This document shows, one piece after another, positions 7,216 through 16,267 of a DNA stretch of 64,000 nucleotides. Each line of letters opens with the position of its first letter. Within the stretch, counting starts at the first letter, position 1. Source of the stretch: Shewanella psychromarinicola (GTDB taxonomy: Bacteria; Pseudomonadota; Gammaproteobacteria; Enterobacterales; Shewanellaceae); assembly GCF_003855155.1 (NCBI RefSeq), contig NZ_CP034073.1, positions 3,286,001 through 3,350,000 on the forward strand, in the 5' to 3' direction. The position numbers were made by a program, and so were the translations under genes. Under the pieces are notes generated by a model, which worked only from the letters and a program-made list of their open reading frames with translations, did no database searches and was not told the origin of the DNA.

Positions 7216-8028
7216 TTAGAACATGTGGCGATCTAAACCGGTTATGTCGATAATTTTTGTGGCAATTTCTTCTACGGAATGATTGGTAGTATTCACAAAA
7301 GGAATACGCTCTTTTTTATACATCATCTCGACTTCTTTTACTTCAAGTCGGCACTGTCTTAATGATGAATATCGACTGTTTTCCATGCGGCTTTGACGAA
7401 TTTCATGTAAACGATGTGGGTCTATTGTTAGGCCAAATAATTTTGATTTATTACGTTTCAATGCTTCAGGTAACTTGAGATCATCCATGTCATCTTCAGT
7501 AAATGGGTAGTTTGCAGCTTTAATACCAAACTGCATTGACAGATATAAGCTTGAGGGTGTTTTGCCGCAACGCGACACACCTAATAAAATGATATCGGCT
7601 TTATCCATGTGTTTCATGGTCTGACCGTCATCATTTTCCATAGTGTAGTTAATCGCATCGATACGGGTTTCATAACCGTGGTTACTTTTACCATGGGTTC
7701 GGTGTAATAAAGGCTTAGCTTGTATACCTAAGTGTTGTTCTAATGGCGCAACAAAGGTGTTCAAAAAGTCATAATCGACACATTCACTTGAAAATATAAC
7801 ATTGCGGATTTCAGGATTAATGATTGAGTGAAACACAAGTGGTCTAACGCCTGTTGTAATAAAACAATCATTTATTTGTTGCTTAACTTTTTGAGCTCGC
7901 ACAACCGTTTCCACAAAAGGAATTGTAAGTGCTTCAAATTCTAAAGGAAACTGCGAAAGTACCGCATGTCCAAAAACCTCTGCTGTGATCGCGGTCCCAT
8001 CTGAAATATAGAATACTTTTGGTGTCAT
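7216..8028 (-). CDS. ppsR: PEP synthase regulatory protein PpsR (bifunctional kinase/pyrophosphorylase)
   Basis: A 270-residue DUF299-family protein. It inactivates PpsA by ADP-dependent phosphorylation of a Thr next to the catalytic His and reactivates it by phosphorolysis. The P-loop-like motif is [19 protein letters not shown] at about residues 150-168, and the N-terminus [17 protein letters not shown] is typical. It is divergently transcribed from ppsA with a 126-bp gap, the classic arrangement of the enzyme and its regulator. AAGAGGT lies upstream of the ATG. Confidence 0.95.
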   Translation of the reverse strand: MTPKVFYISDGTAITAEVFGHAVLSQFPLEFEALTIPFVETVVRAQKVKQQINDCFITTGVRPLVFHSIINPEIRNVIFSSECVDYDFLNTFVAPLEQHLGIQAKPLLHRTHGKSNHGYETRIDAINYTMENDDGQTMKHMDKADIILLGVSRCGKTPSSLYLSMQFGIKAANYPFTEDDMDDLKLPEALKRNKSKLFGLTIDPHRLHEIRQSRMENSRYSSLRQCRLEVKEVEMMYKKERIPFVNTTNHSVEEIATKIIDITGLDRHMF

Positions 8029-8154
8029 TCTGACCTCTTGTAGTAATAAAATTACAAATAAAATTATAGATTTACGCTTGTTGTGTGGGAGTGTAAGATG
8101 CTATTGCCCTTATGTGAAGTGGCCACTGAAATAAAAACTTGCGGAGATAAAACT

Positions 8155-10524
8155 GTGCAGCAATATGTACTCTGGTATCAAGAATTAGGCATGGGTGATG
8201 TTAACAAGGTTGGCGGAAAAAATGCATCCCTTGGAGAGATGATCAGCAATTTGGCCAACGCAGGAGTTCAGGTCCCTGGCGGCTTTGCAACAACTTCTCA
8301 TGCGTTCAATGAGTTCCTTGAACAAAGTGGAGTTAACCAGAAAATTTTTGACATTCTGGCAACATTGGATGTTGATGATGTTACTGAGCTGGCAAAAGTA
8401 GGTGCGCAGATCAGACAATGGGTTATCGACACCCCATTTCAGCCAGCATTAGAAGTTGCCATTCGCGAAGCTTACGAGCAGTTGTCGAGCGAAACTCAAG
8501 AAGCGTCATTTGCAGTGCGTTCATCAGCGACAGCTGAAGATATGCCAGATGCGTCTTTTGCCGGCCAACAAGAAACATTCTTAAACGTTAAAGGGTTTGA
8601 TGCTGTCATGCTGGCTGTTAAGCATGTTTATGCCTCACTGTTTAACGACCGTGCAATTTCTTATCGTGTTCATCAAGGTTACGAACATCAAGGAGTTGCT
8701 TTATCTGCTGGCGTACAACGTATGGTCCGTTCAGACAAAGCTGCTTCTGGTGTCATGTTCACCATGGACACTGAATCAGGTAACAATGACGTTGTCTTTA
8801 TCACTTCATCTTTTGGTTTAGGTGAAATGGTTGTACAAGGCGCGGTTAACCCTGACGAATTCTATGTACACAAACCTATTTTAGCGCAAGGCCATCAGGC
8901 TGTTGTGCGTCGAAATATTGGTAGTAAGTTGATTCAGATGGTCTACTCTGATGATGCTGCACATGGCAAGCAAGTTAAAATTGAAGATGTTGCTGCTGAA
9001 CAACGTCGTATATTCTCTATTAATGATGAAGAAGTCATGGAGCTTGCTAAGCAAGCAGTGATTATTGAAAAGCATTATGGCCGTGCGATGGATATCGAAT
9101 GGGCAAAAGACGGTAACGACGGTAAGTTGTATATCGTTCAAGCTCGTCCAGAAACGGTCCGTAGCCGTGAAGATGTCCAGTTAATTGAACGTTTCCACTT
9201 GAAAACTAGGGGTGACGTAATCTGTGAAGGCCGTGCTATTGGTCATAAGATTGGTACCGGTGTGGCTAAGGTATTATCTTCGATTGATGAGATGGACCAA
9301 ATTCAACCTGGTGATGTATTAGTCACCGACATGACAGACCCTGATTGGGAACCTATCATGAAGCGTGCGAGCGCGATTGTGACTAACCGTGGCGGCCGTA
9401 CTTGCCATGCTGCGATCATTGCACGTGAATTAGGTGTACCTGCTGTTGTGGGTTGTGGTGATGTCACTGACCGTATTAAAACGGGCGACATTGTCACGGT
9501 ATCTTGCGCTGAAGGCGATACTGGCTTAATTTATTCAGGTAAACAAGACTTTGAAATCATCACTAACCGTGTTGATACATTACCTGATTTACCGATGAAA
9601 ATTATGATGAACGTCGGTAATCCTGACCGTGCATTCGACTTTGCTCGTTTACCTAACGAAGGTGTCGGTTTAGCGCGTTTAGAGTTCATCATTAACCGCA
9701 TGATTGGTATTCACCCTAAAGCCTTGCTTGATTTCAACGGTCAAACTGCTGAACTGCAAACTGAAATCAATGAGATGATCGCTGGTTATGATTCTCCCGT
9801 TGAATTCTATATTGCACGTCTGGTTGAAGGTATTGCCACTATCGCATCGGCGTTCTATCCGAAGAAAGTGATCGTACGTATGTCAGACTTTAAGTCTAAC
9901 GAGTATGCAAACTTAGTCGGTGGTGATCGCTACGAGCCAGATGAAGAAAACCCAATGTTGGGCTTTCGCGGTGCCAGCCGTTATATCTCTGAATCATTCC
10001 GCGATTGTTTCGCGCTTGAATGTGAAGCGATTAAACGCGTTCGTAAGCAAATGGGCTTAACCAACGTTGAAGTGATGATCCCATTTGTGCGTACTGTTAA
10101 TGAAGCTGCTCAAGTGATTGAATTGCTTAAAGAACAAGGTTTAGAGCGCGGTAAAGACGGTTTACGCGTCATTATGATGTGCGAATTACCGTCAAACGCA
10201 CTATTAGCTGACCAATTCCTTGAACATTTCGATGGTTTCTCTATCGGTTCAAACGACTTAACGCAGTTAACATTAGGGCTTGATCGTGACTCTGGTATTA
10301 TCAGCCACTTGTTTGATGAGCGTAATGATGCGGTTAAAGCATTATTAGCCATGGCAATTAAAGCGGCTAAAGCCAAAGGTGCTTATGTGGGCATTTGTGG
10401 TCAAGGCCCATCAGACCATCCCGATTTTGCGGCATGGTTAGTAGAGCAAGGTATTGATTCTGTTTCTCTTAACCCAGATACAGTGATTGACACTTGGTTA
10501 TATTTAGCTGAAGCACACTCATAA
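8155..10524 (+). CDS. ppsA: Phosphoenolpyruvate synthase
   Basis: Converts pyruvate, ATP and water to phosphoenolpyruvate, AMP and phosphate; entry step of gluconeogenesis from three-carbon acids such as lactate. GTG at 8155 is preferred (GGAG 8 bases upstream); it gives 789 residues, close to E. coli PpsA (792), and removes a 24-residue extension read from 8083. The order is an N-terminal ATP-binding domain ([31 protein letters not shown]), the swivelling phosphohistidine domain ([15 protein letters not shown], with the phosphorylated His and the regulatory Thr target) and the C-terminal PEP/pyruvate domain ([13 protein letters not shown] with the catalytic Cys). Two terminators follow. Confidence 0.97.
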   Translation: MQQYVLWYQELGMGDVNKVGGKNASLGEMISNLANAGVQVPGGFATTSHAFNEFLEQSGVNQKIFDILATLDVDDVTELAKVGAQIRQWVIDTPFQPALEVAIREAYEQLSSETQEASFAVRSSATAEDMPDASFAGQQETFLNVKGFDAVMLAVKHVYASLFNDRAISYRVHQGYEHQGVALSAGVQRMVRSDKAASGVMFTMDTESGNNDVVFITSSFGLGEMVVQGAVNPDEFYVHKPILAQGHQAVVRRNIGSKLIQMVYSDDAAHGKQVKIEDVAAEQRRIFSINDEEVMELAKQAVIIEKHYGRAMDIEWAKDGNDGKLYIVQARPETVRSREDVQLIERFHLKTRGDVICEGRAIGHKIGTGVAKVLSSIDEMDQIQPGDVLVTDMTDPDWEPIMKRASAIVTNRGGRTCHAAIIARELGVPAVVGCGDVTDRIKTGDIVTVSCAEGDTGLIYSGKQDFEIITNRVDTLPDLPMKIMMNVGNPDRAFDFARLPNEGVGLARLEFIINRMIGIHPKALLDFNGQTAELQTEINEMIAGYDSPVEFYIARLVEGIATIASAFYPKKVIVRMSDFKSNEYANLVGGDRYEPDEENPMLGFRGASRYISESFRDCFALECEAIKRVRKQMGLTNVEVMIPFVRTVNEAAQVIELLKEQGLERGKDGLRVIMMCELPSNALLADQFLEHFDGFSIGSNDLTQLTLGLDRDSGIISHLFDERNDAVKALLAMAIKAAKAKGAYVGICGQGPSDHPDFAAWLVEQGIDSVSLNPDTVIDTWLYLAEAHS

Positions 10525-10534
10525 ATAAGCATAA

Positions 10535-10573
10535 AAAATACAGTTTGATTTAACCTTTAACCTGTATTTTTTT
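10535..10573 (+). terminator. First terminator after ppsA
   Basis: Stem AAAATACAG / CTGTATTTT with an 18-base loop, running into a seven-T tract. It lies 11 bp past the ppsA stop. Confidence 0.75.
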
Positions 10574-10584
10574 CAACTTGTTAG

Positions 10585-10612
10585 AAAAGCCGCTATTTAG
10601 CGGCTTTTTTTT
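10585..10612 (+). terminator. Second, strong terminator after ppsA
   Basis: Perfect 10-bp stem AAAAGCCGCT / AGCGGCTTTT with a four-base loop and a T-tract. It lies just ahead of ydiJ and isolates the two genes. Confidence 0.88.
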
Positions 10613-10623
10613 GTTTATAATGG

Positions 10624-13600
10624 ATGTATATGCCAATAAATAATAAGTCCTCTATGTTACCTTTGCTATCACATAAACAAACATTAGAACCTATCTATCT
10701 TGAGTATCTTGACGCGCTTGAGCAAAGCGAGTTTGAAGGTGAAATAGACAAGCGTTACAGTGCGCGGCTTATTCAGGCAACCGATAACTCGGTATACCAG
10801 TTTTTACCGCAAGCGGTTATTTATCCTCTGCATCAACAAGATGTCGAGCTAGTGTTATCGCTAGCGGCGCAACCAAAATATAAACAAGTCACTTTTAGTG
10901 CTCGAGGCGGCGGCACTGGCACTAATGGTCAGGCGTTAACTCATGGGTTAATTTTGGATGTGTCACGTCATTTAGACCAAGTGCTTGAGATTAATGTCGA
11001 AGAAGGTTGGGCTAGAGTACAAGCTGGGGTGATTAAAGACGCCTTAAATGATGCCTTACGCCCGCATGGATTATTTTTCAGTCCCGATTTATCAACGTCT
11101 AATCGTGCCACTATTGGCGGTATGGTTAATACCGATGCCTCTGGTGCTGGCTCATTAGTTTACGGAAAAACATCAGATCACGTGTTAGGCGTGACCAGTG
11201 TACTCATTGATGGCAGCGTACTAACCACAACGCCGATTGCCCATAACAAGGTTGATCAACAACCTTTTGGTGCTAATCAGCTGGGCAATACCATCGCCAG
11301 CCAAATAGCGGCGATATGTTTGCAAAAACGGGACACTATTATTGAACGTTTCCCTAAATTGAACCGGTTTTTAACCGGCTATGATTTAAAGCATGTGTGG
11401 AACGATGACCTTAGCCAGTTTGATTTATCGCGTATTCTCACCGGTTCGGAAGGCACGCTGGCAGTGATCACCGAAACCAAGCTTAATCTTACCCCATTAC
11501 CTAAAACTCGGATGATGGTGAATATTAAGTATGACTCATTTGAATCCGCGTTACGTCATGCGCCATCATTAGTACAGGCCAAAGCGACCGTCGTTGAAAC
11601 CGTTGACTCCAAAGTGCTCAACCTTGCCCGTGAAGACATTATTTGGCATTCGGTTGCTGAGCAAATTAAAGCCGTACCGAACAAGATCATAGAAGGTCTT
11701 AATATGGTTGAGTTTGCCGGTGAAGATGATGAGGTTAACCATAAAGTCGCGCTATTAGAGGAGATGCTCAGCGGCCAACTCAGTCAACCCCAATTTGGTT
11801 TAGTCGGTTTTCAAATCATTACCGACATAAGTGATATCGACAGTATTTATGCAATGCGTAAAAAAGCGGTTGGCTTATTAGGTGCCACCAAAGGGACTCG
11901 TAAACCATTAGCCTTTGCCGAAGATACTGCCGTACCGCCAGAAAACTTAGCTGACTATATTATGGAATTTCGGGCGCTACTCGATAGCCATAATTTGCAG
12001 TACGGTATGTTTGGTCATGTTGATGCGGGGGTATTACATGTACGCCCGGCGCTTGATATGTGTGATGTCGCCGATGAGCAATTACTTAAAGTGATTTCAG
12101 ATCAAGTTGCGGCATTAACGCTTAAATATGGCGGGCTGATGTGGGGTGAGCATGGCAAAGGGGTTCGCGGTGAATATGGCCCAGCCGTGTTTGGCGACGA
12201 ACTCTATGGCGTACTGGAGCAGATCAAAGGTTTGTTTGATCCTGATAATCGTCTCAATCCTGGTAAATTAGTGGCGCCGCCTAAGTCAGGCCCATTGCTA
12301 TTTAATGTCGACAGCGTTAAACGCGGCAGTTTCGATAGACAAATCCCAGTGCAGGTGCGTGACGCGTTTCCTGATGTGATGAACTGTAATGGTAATGGTC
12401 TGTGTTTTAACTACAGCAGTTATTCACCTATGTGCCCGTCGTTTAAAGTCACCGGTGACAGAGTACAATCACCTAAAGGTCGTGCGGGCTTAATGCGTGA
12501 ATGGTTGCGTTTACTTGAAGCTGAAGGGGTCGATGTTGACGCTTTGGAAAAGTCTTCCCCACTGGGATGGATGCAACGAATTCAAAATACCCTAAACAAC
12601 CAACGTGACTATGATTACTCCCATGAAGTGATGGAGTCACTTAAAGGCTGTTTGGCGTGTAAGGCCTGTTCTGGTCAATGTCCGGTCAAAGTAGATGTGC
12701 CGAAATTTAGGGCGCAATTTTTTAATATTTACTACAAACGTTATTTACGTCCTGCTAAAGATTATTTAGTTGCCGGTATCGAAGATTCATTGCCGTTGAT
12801 GGCGGCCATGCCTAAATTGACTAACTTAGCCTCGCAGAACCCGCTGAGTAAATGGGTGATTAAAAAAGTCATTGGTTATGTCGATGCGCCTAAGCTATCA
12901 GTGCCTACACTAAAACAGCGCTTAGACGGACATTCAAGCCGCGGTTACGATTTGGGTTCCTTGTATACCATCCCTGAAGCGCAGCGCAGTCAATATGTGC
13001 TGGTGGTGCAAGACCCGTTTAACAGTTTTTATGATGCAGGCTTGGTTTACCGTTTTATTCAATTAATCGAAAAGCTTGGATTTAAGCCGGTATTGCTGCC
13101 ATTTAAACCCAATGGTAAGCCGACGCATATTAAAGGCTTTTTGGACAAGTTTGCTAAAACAGCGCAAAACAGTGCTGACTTCTTAAACCGCGTTCATGCC
13201 CTTGGTATGCCGATGGTCGGGTTAGATCCGGCATTAGTATTATGTTATCGCGATGAGTATAAAGAAGCCTTAGGTCAGCGTCGTGGGCCATTTAAGGTGC
13301 TGTTAGCCAATGAATGGTTAACTGATGTTGTGGCATCCCGAAGTGAAGCGTCAGCTTTAGCAAAAGATGCACCGCAATACACTTGGTTCAGTCATTGCAC
13401 TGAATCGACAGCGAAACCGAATACCGCCAATGAATGGAAAGCCATTTTTAGCCATTTTGGCGCCAAATTACACAGTGTTAATTTGGGGTGTTGCGGTATG
13501 GCGGGCACCTACGGTCACGAACTTGAAAACGTTGAGCGTTCTGAAAAACTGTTTGAGATGTCTTGGCAGCCGAGCATTGAAAAAATTGCTCAACACAGCC

Positions 13601-13704
13601 AAGTATTGGTATCTGGATATTCTTGTCGCAGCCAAGTGAAGCGCTTTGCAGGCTTTAAACCTCAGCATCCGATTGAAGCATTGCTTAAATTAATGACATC
13701 ATAG
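10624..13704 (+). CDS. ydiJ: YdiJ-type FAD/4Fe-4S oxidoreductase (D-2-hydroxyglutarate dehydrogenase family)
   Basis: A 1026-residue flavo-iron-sulfur dehydrogenase. The N-terminal FAD-binding PCMH domain carries SARGGGTGTNGQALTHG and the motif around TIGGMVNTDASGAGSLVYGK; the FAD-oxidase C-terminal domain includes YGMFGHVDAGVLHVRPALD. The 4Fe-4S part has CNGNGLCFNYSSYSPMCPS and CLACKACSGQCPVKVDVP, followed by a Cys-rich CCG-like part (LGCCGMAGTYGHE, SGYSCRSQVKR). E. coli YdiJ has this architecture and length and has been assigned as a D-2-hydroxyglutarate dehydrogenase; substrate here is inference. Start choice between 10624 and 10630 is open. Confidence 0.92.
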   Translation: MYMPINNKSSMLPLLSHKQTLEPIYLEYLDALEQSEFEGEIDKRYSARLIQATDNSVYQFLPQAVIYPLHQQDVELVLSLAAQPKYKQVTFSARGGGTGTNGQALTHGLILDVSRHLDQVLEINVEEGWARVQAGVIKDALNDALRPHGLFFSPDLSTSNRATIGGMVNTDASGAGSLVYGKTSDHVLGVTSVLIDGSVLTTTPIAHNKVDQQPFGANQLGNTIASQIAAICLQKRDTIIERFPKLNRFLTGYDLKHVWNDDLSQFDLSRILTGSEGTLAVITETKLNLTPLPKTRMMVNIKYDSFESALRHAPSLVQAKATVVETVDSKVLNLAREDIIWHSVAEQIKAVPNKIIEGLNMVEFAGEDDEVNHKVALLEEMLSGQLSQPQFGLVGFQIITDISDIDSIYAMRKKAVGLLGATKGTRKPLAFAEDTAVPPENLADYIMEFRALLDSHNLQYGMFGHVDAGVLHVRPALDMCDVADEQLLKVISDQVAALTLKYGGLMWGEHGKGVRGEYGPAVFGDELYGVLEQIKGLFDPDNRLNPGKLVAPPKSGPLLFNVDSVKRGSFDRQIPVQVRDAFPDVMNCNGNGLCFNYSSYSPMCPSFKVTGDRVQSPKGRAGLMREWLRLLEAEGVDVDALEKSSPLGWMQRIQNTLNNQRDYDYSHEVMESLKGCLACKACSGQCPVKVDVPKFRAQFFNIYYKRYLRPAKDYLVAGIEDSLPLMAAMPKLTNLASQNPLSKWVIKKVIGYVDAPKLSVPTLKQRLDGHSSRGYDLGSLYTIPEAQRSQYVLVVQDPFNSFYDAGLVYRFIQLIEKLGFKPVLLPFKPNGKPTHIKGFLDKFAKTAQNSADFLNRVHALGMPMVGLDPALVLCYRDEYKEALGQRRGPFKVLLANEWLTDVVASRSEASALAKDAPQYTWFSHCTESTAKPNTANEWKAIFSHFGAKLHSVNLGCCGMAGTYGHELENVERSEKLFEMSWQPSIEKIAQHSQVLVSGYSCRSQVKRFAGFKPQHPIEALLKLMTS

Positions 13705-13716
13705 AAGAGGCCGATT

Positions 13717-14166
13717 ATGGAAGATGAAACAGAAACATTAAGTTCATATACTCGACCTGACGGTGTCGTGTTATGCAGTGATGACACACTGTTTCATATT
13801 CAAGCTAATGGTGATTGGCTGTATCTAAACAGTCCGTTGCCAGCAAAGTTTGCGGCCTTGTTTAGTAGTATCTTGCATTGCATCGAAGGCGAGTATTTTT
13901 TGATCACTCCCGTAGAGAAGGTTAAAGTATCGGTTGAGGCTTATCCCTTATTGCTGGTGGACTATCATGCCGATCCTATTGACGGTTATAAAAAAAATAA
14001 ACTGATATTTACCAGTAGTATAGGTACAAAAATGCCCGTCATCGATGTTGCTGATATTACTGTGACAGACAATGGTATTTATGCACCAGTAGTACGGGGC
14101 CTAGTAGGGCAATTAAATCGCGCCTGTTATTATCGTTACATTAATGAATATTTATCTTTTGACTAA
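13717..14166 (+). CDS. DUF1285-family protein
   Basis: A 149-residue cytosolic protein. The segment DDTLFHIQANGDWLYLNSPLP followed by LFSSILHC, then YFLITPVEKVKVSVEAYPLLLVD, matches my recollection of the DUF1285 family, whose function is not established. It starts 12 bp after the ydiJ stop (AGAGG upstream), so it is probably cotranscribed with ydiJ. No membrane segment, signal peptide or catalytic motif is visible. Confidence 0.75.
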   Translation: MEDETETLSSYTRPDGVVLCSDDTLFHIQANGDWLYLNSPLPAKFAALFSSILHCIEGEYFLITPVEKVKVSVEAYPLLLVDYHADPIDGYKKNKLIFTSSIGTKMPVIDVADITVTDNGIYAPVVRGLVGQLNRACYYRYINEYLSFD

Positions 14167-14295
14167 AATAGCTTTTCTTAACGTATAGAGATGGTAATCT
14201 AAAAATAAGTTCAAGTGTGATTTAGCTGCTGTAAAGGCATTGGCATTAGTCTTAAACCAGTCAATACATCCCACTGACGATGTAGGAGGTATCAT

Positions 14296-14715
14296 TTGAA
14301 ACGATTTGAAAGTTTAAGTTACCTGATTTCCCATCTTAATATTGCCTTGCAGCAAGAACTCGACACGCGTTTAAAGCGCTATGAGTTAGACAGTAAACTT
14401 TGGCCGGTGTTGTTTACGTTGTGGCAAGAGGAAGGATTAAGTCAAACAGAGTTGTCTAAGCGTTGTGATGTGGCCAACTACACAATGACTCGTCTGCTTG
14501 ATCATCTGCAAGTCCAGGGATTTGTTACCCGTCACCAAGAAGCGGATAACCGCCGTGCATTTCAAATATTTTTAACCGACAATGGCAAAGCGCTCGAGCA
14601 AGACCTAATTCATGAAGCCGGGTGGGTTAATCAACACTTTTTAGCGGCATTAACCGATGTTGAACAAAGCGAGTTTATGCGCTTACTGAATAAAGTGAAT
14701 CAATTTAACCAATAA
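14296..14715 (+). CDS. MarR-family transcriptional regulator
   Basis: A 139-residue winged-helix regulator. The start is an unusual TTG at 14296, decided by the strong ribosome binding site AGGAGGT five bases before it. The DNA-binding part is residues 45-95: LSQTELSKRCDVANYTMTRLL is the helix-turn-helix, and RHQEADNRRAFQIFLTDNGK is the wing with the conserved DxR-like turn. Ligand and targets are unknown. The upstream DUF1285 gene points the same way, 129 bp distant. Confidence 0.88.
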   Translation: MKRFESLSYLISHLNIALQQELDTRLKRYELDSKLWPVLFTLWQEEGLSQTELSKRCDVANYTMTRLLDHLQVQGFVTRHQEADNRRAFQIFLTDNGKALEQDLIHEAGWVNQHFLAALTDVEQSEFMRLLNKVNQFNQ

Positions 14716-15405
14716 ATAGAGTCGATAAGTTCAGTTAATAATATCTCAGGGTAGTAGCCGCTATTTATTTTTTTATGGCCTGCGACCGCTAAAGTCGTGG
14801 CCCTTGCTCACATCTAATACACAGACCAAAAGGGGAACTACAGCTAACCTCTTTTTGATCTCTTCAGCCGTTTCGGCATTTCCCTTAGTTACTTAACCTG
14901 ATGTGATGGTCTCCTTCCACTACGGCATCGATTTGCCATGATTGAAGTGGTTACAAACAATCAAAATGGGAGAAGACAAAATAAAGATTACTTAAATCGC
15001 TGATGCTAAAATTTTGCGATGGGATTAGCCAGCACTTTTAACCTCATTTGTAACCGTCTTAGGTTCATCTTATTTGTAAAAAGTGAGAATGCTAACGTTT
15101 CCGCTGATGCATCTTGTGCTGAATGAATATTATTGATTAAAACGCTTCTGAAAAATCATTCATTATTAAAACCTATCTTTTGCGGCTTGCATACCATCAT
15201 AAAAAGCTAGCGTCATCTAAGTTAAAAGTCCCTATATTGATTACCGTAGCACTGCTAGATAAATGGTGCATATTAGACAGTATGACTTCAAATGTTAACC
15301 AAGACATTAGGGTCCAAAATTACCCAGAAATAGTAGGCGCTCCATGACAAATTGATGAGAGTTTTACTATAATTAACAAGACAAAGGATTAAAGGACTAT
15401 TTTTT
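14716..15405. other. Gene-free stretch between the marR-type gene and the DUF211 cassette
   Basis: About 690 bp without a credible gene. An imperfect inverted repeat is present at about 14831-14866 (GACCAAAAGGGG and CCTCTTTTTGATC). The stretch TATGGCCTGCG... at about 14774-14810 is partly similar to the palindromic segment at 20001-20050, sharing TATGGCCT and GTCGTGG. These look like remains of repeated sequence on both sides of the cassette. The promoter of the DUF211 gene should lie in the last 100 bp. Confidence 0.45.
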
Positions 15406-15675
15406 ATGGTTAAGGTCAAAAGGATTGTTCTGGATGTACTCAAACCTCATCAACCTAATGCGCTTGATTTTTCTCGGGCCATTGCCGAAACAGGTGTCGA
15501 TTATCAAGTAAAACTGGTTGTTCTTGAGATGGATGAAAATACCGAAACGGTTCAAATAGAGCTGTTTGGTAGCGCGATTGATTTTAAAGGCGTTCAATCT
15601 GCCATTAGCAACATGGGTGGTTCTCTTCACAGTATTGATGAGGTTGAAGTACATAATGAAACGGTTGCTGGTTAA
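15406..15675 (+). CDS. DUF211 protein (archaeal-type small ACT-like domain)
   Basis: An 89-residue protein starting VKRIVLDVLKPHQPNALDFS and ending in a segment around GGSLHSIDEVEV. Both match the DUF211 family, which is common in archaea and rare in proteobacteria. Family members are small cytosolic beta-alpha-beta proteins with an unknown, possibly regulatory, role. The next gene (VIT1-like) starts 6 bp later. Pairing of DUF211 with a VIT/CCC1-type transporter is recalled from archaeal genomes and supports a shared function. The archaeal affinity suggests acquisition by transfer. Confidence 0.8.
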   Translation: MVKVKRIVLDVLKPHQPNALDFSRAIAETGVDYQVKLVVLEMDENTETVQIELFGSAIDFKGVQSAISNMGGSLHSIDEVEVHNETVAG

Positions 15676-15681
15676 CATTTT

Positions 15682-16266
15682 ATGAGTCTGTTAAATCAGG
15701 CCAAATTTTTATTAGATATCACCCGTACGCGGGGGATTGTGCGTCGTTATTTTGTTGTTAATGGCTTTGATGGTGCACTTACCATGCTAGGACTGATCAT
15801 GGGTTTTCTTGTCAGTACCCCCGCCGATTTATCAATGATTATTGGTGTCTGTTTGGGTGCGGCGATTGCGCTGAGCATTAGTGGTATTAGTAGTGCTTAC
15901 ATCAGTGAATCTGCAGAGCGAAAGCATGCTTTGGGGCAACTGGAGAGGGCAATGATGAGTGATCTTCAACATAGTGCGCATGGCATCGCAACGCGCTGGG
16001 TACCCTTGTTGATTGCATTGGTGAATGGCCTAGCGCCGCTGGTCATTTCACTGTTAATATTATCGCCACTATGGCTGGCAACTGCCGGCGTCAACCTTCC
16101 TATTCCACCTCTGTATGCCGCCATCTTTGTGGCCCTGCTGCTCACTTTTTTATTGGGGGTTTTTCTTGGCCGGATATCCGGGGTGACGTGGTTACGCAGT
16201 GGCATACAGGCATTGCTAGTGGCGGTGATAACCGCCTCGCTTATTTACTTATTGGTCGGAAACTAA
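15682..16266 (+). CDS. VIT1/CCC1-like membrane transporter (TIGR00267-type)
   Basis: A 194-residue integral membrane protein with about five membrane segments. The N-terminal motif VVNGFDGALTMLGLIMGFLV is the VIT/CCC1 signature, in which a Gly-Asp pair in the first helix faces the metal path; ISGISSAYISESAERKHAL is the second conserved helix. VIT1/CCC1 proteins move Fe2+ or Mn2+ out of the cytosol; the metal here is not provable. It is flanked within 6 bp and 1 bp by the DUF211 and P-type ATPase genes, so the three form one operon. Confidence 0.82.
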   Translation: MSLLNQAKFLLDITRTRGIVRRYFVVNGFDGALTMLGLIMGFLVSTPADLSMIIGVCLGAAIALSISGISSAYISESAERKHALGQLERAMMSDLQHSAHGIATRWVPLLIALVNGLAPLVISLLILSPLWLATAGVNLPIPPLYAAIFVALLLTFLLGVFLGRISGVTWLRSGIQALLVAVITASLIYLLVGN

Positions 16267-16267
16267 C

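Noticed and set aside
8083..8154. A longer N-terminus of PpsA
   Set aside because: The extra 24 residues are not found in the family; GTG at 8155 has GGAG at proper spacing and gives the usual length.
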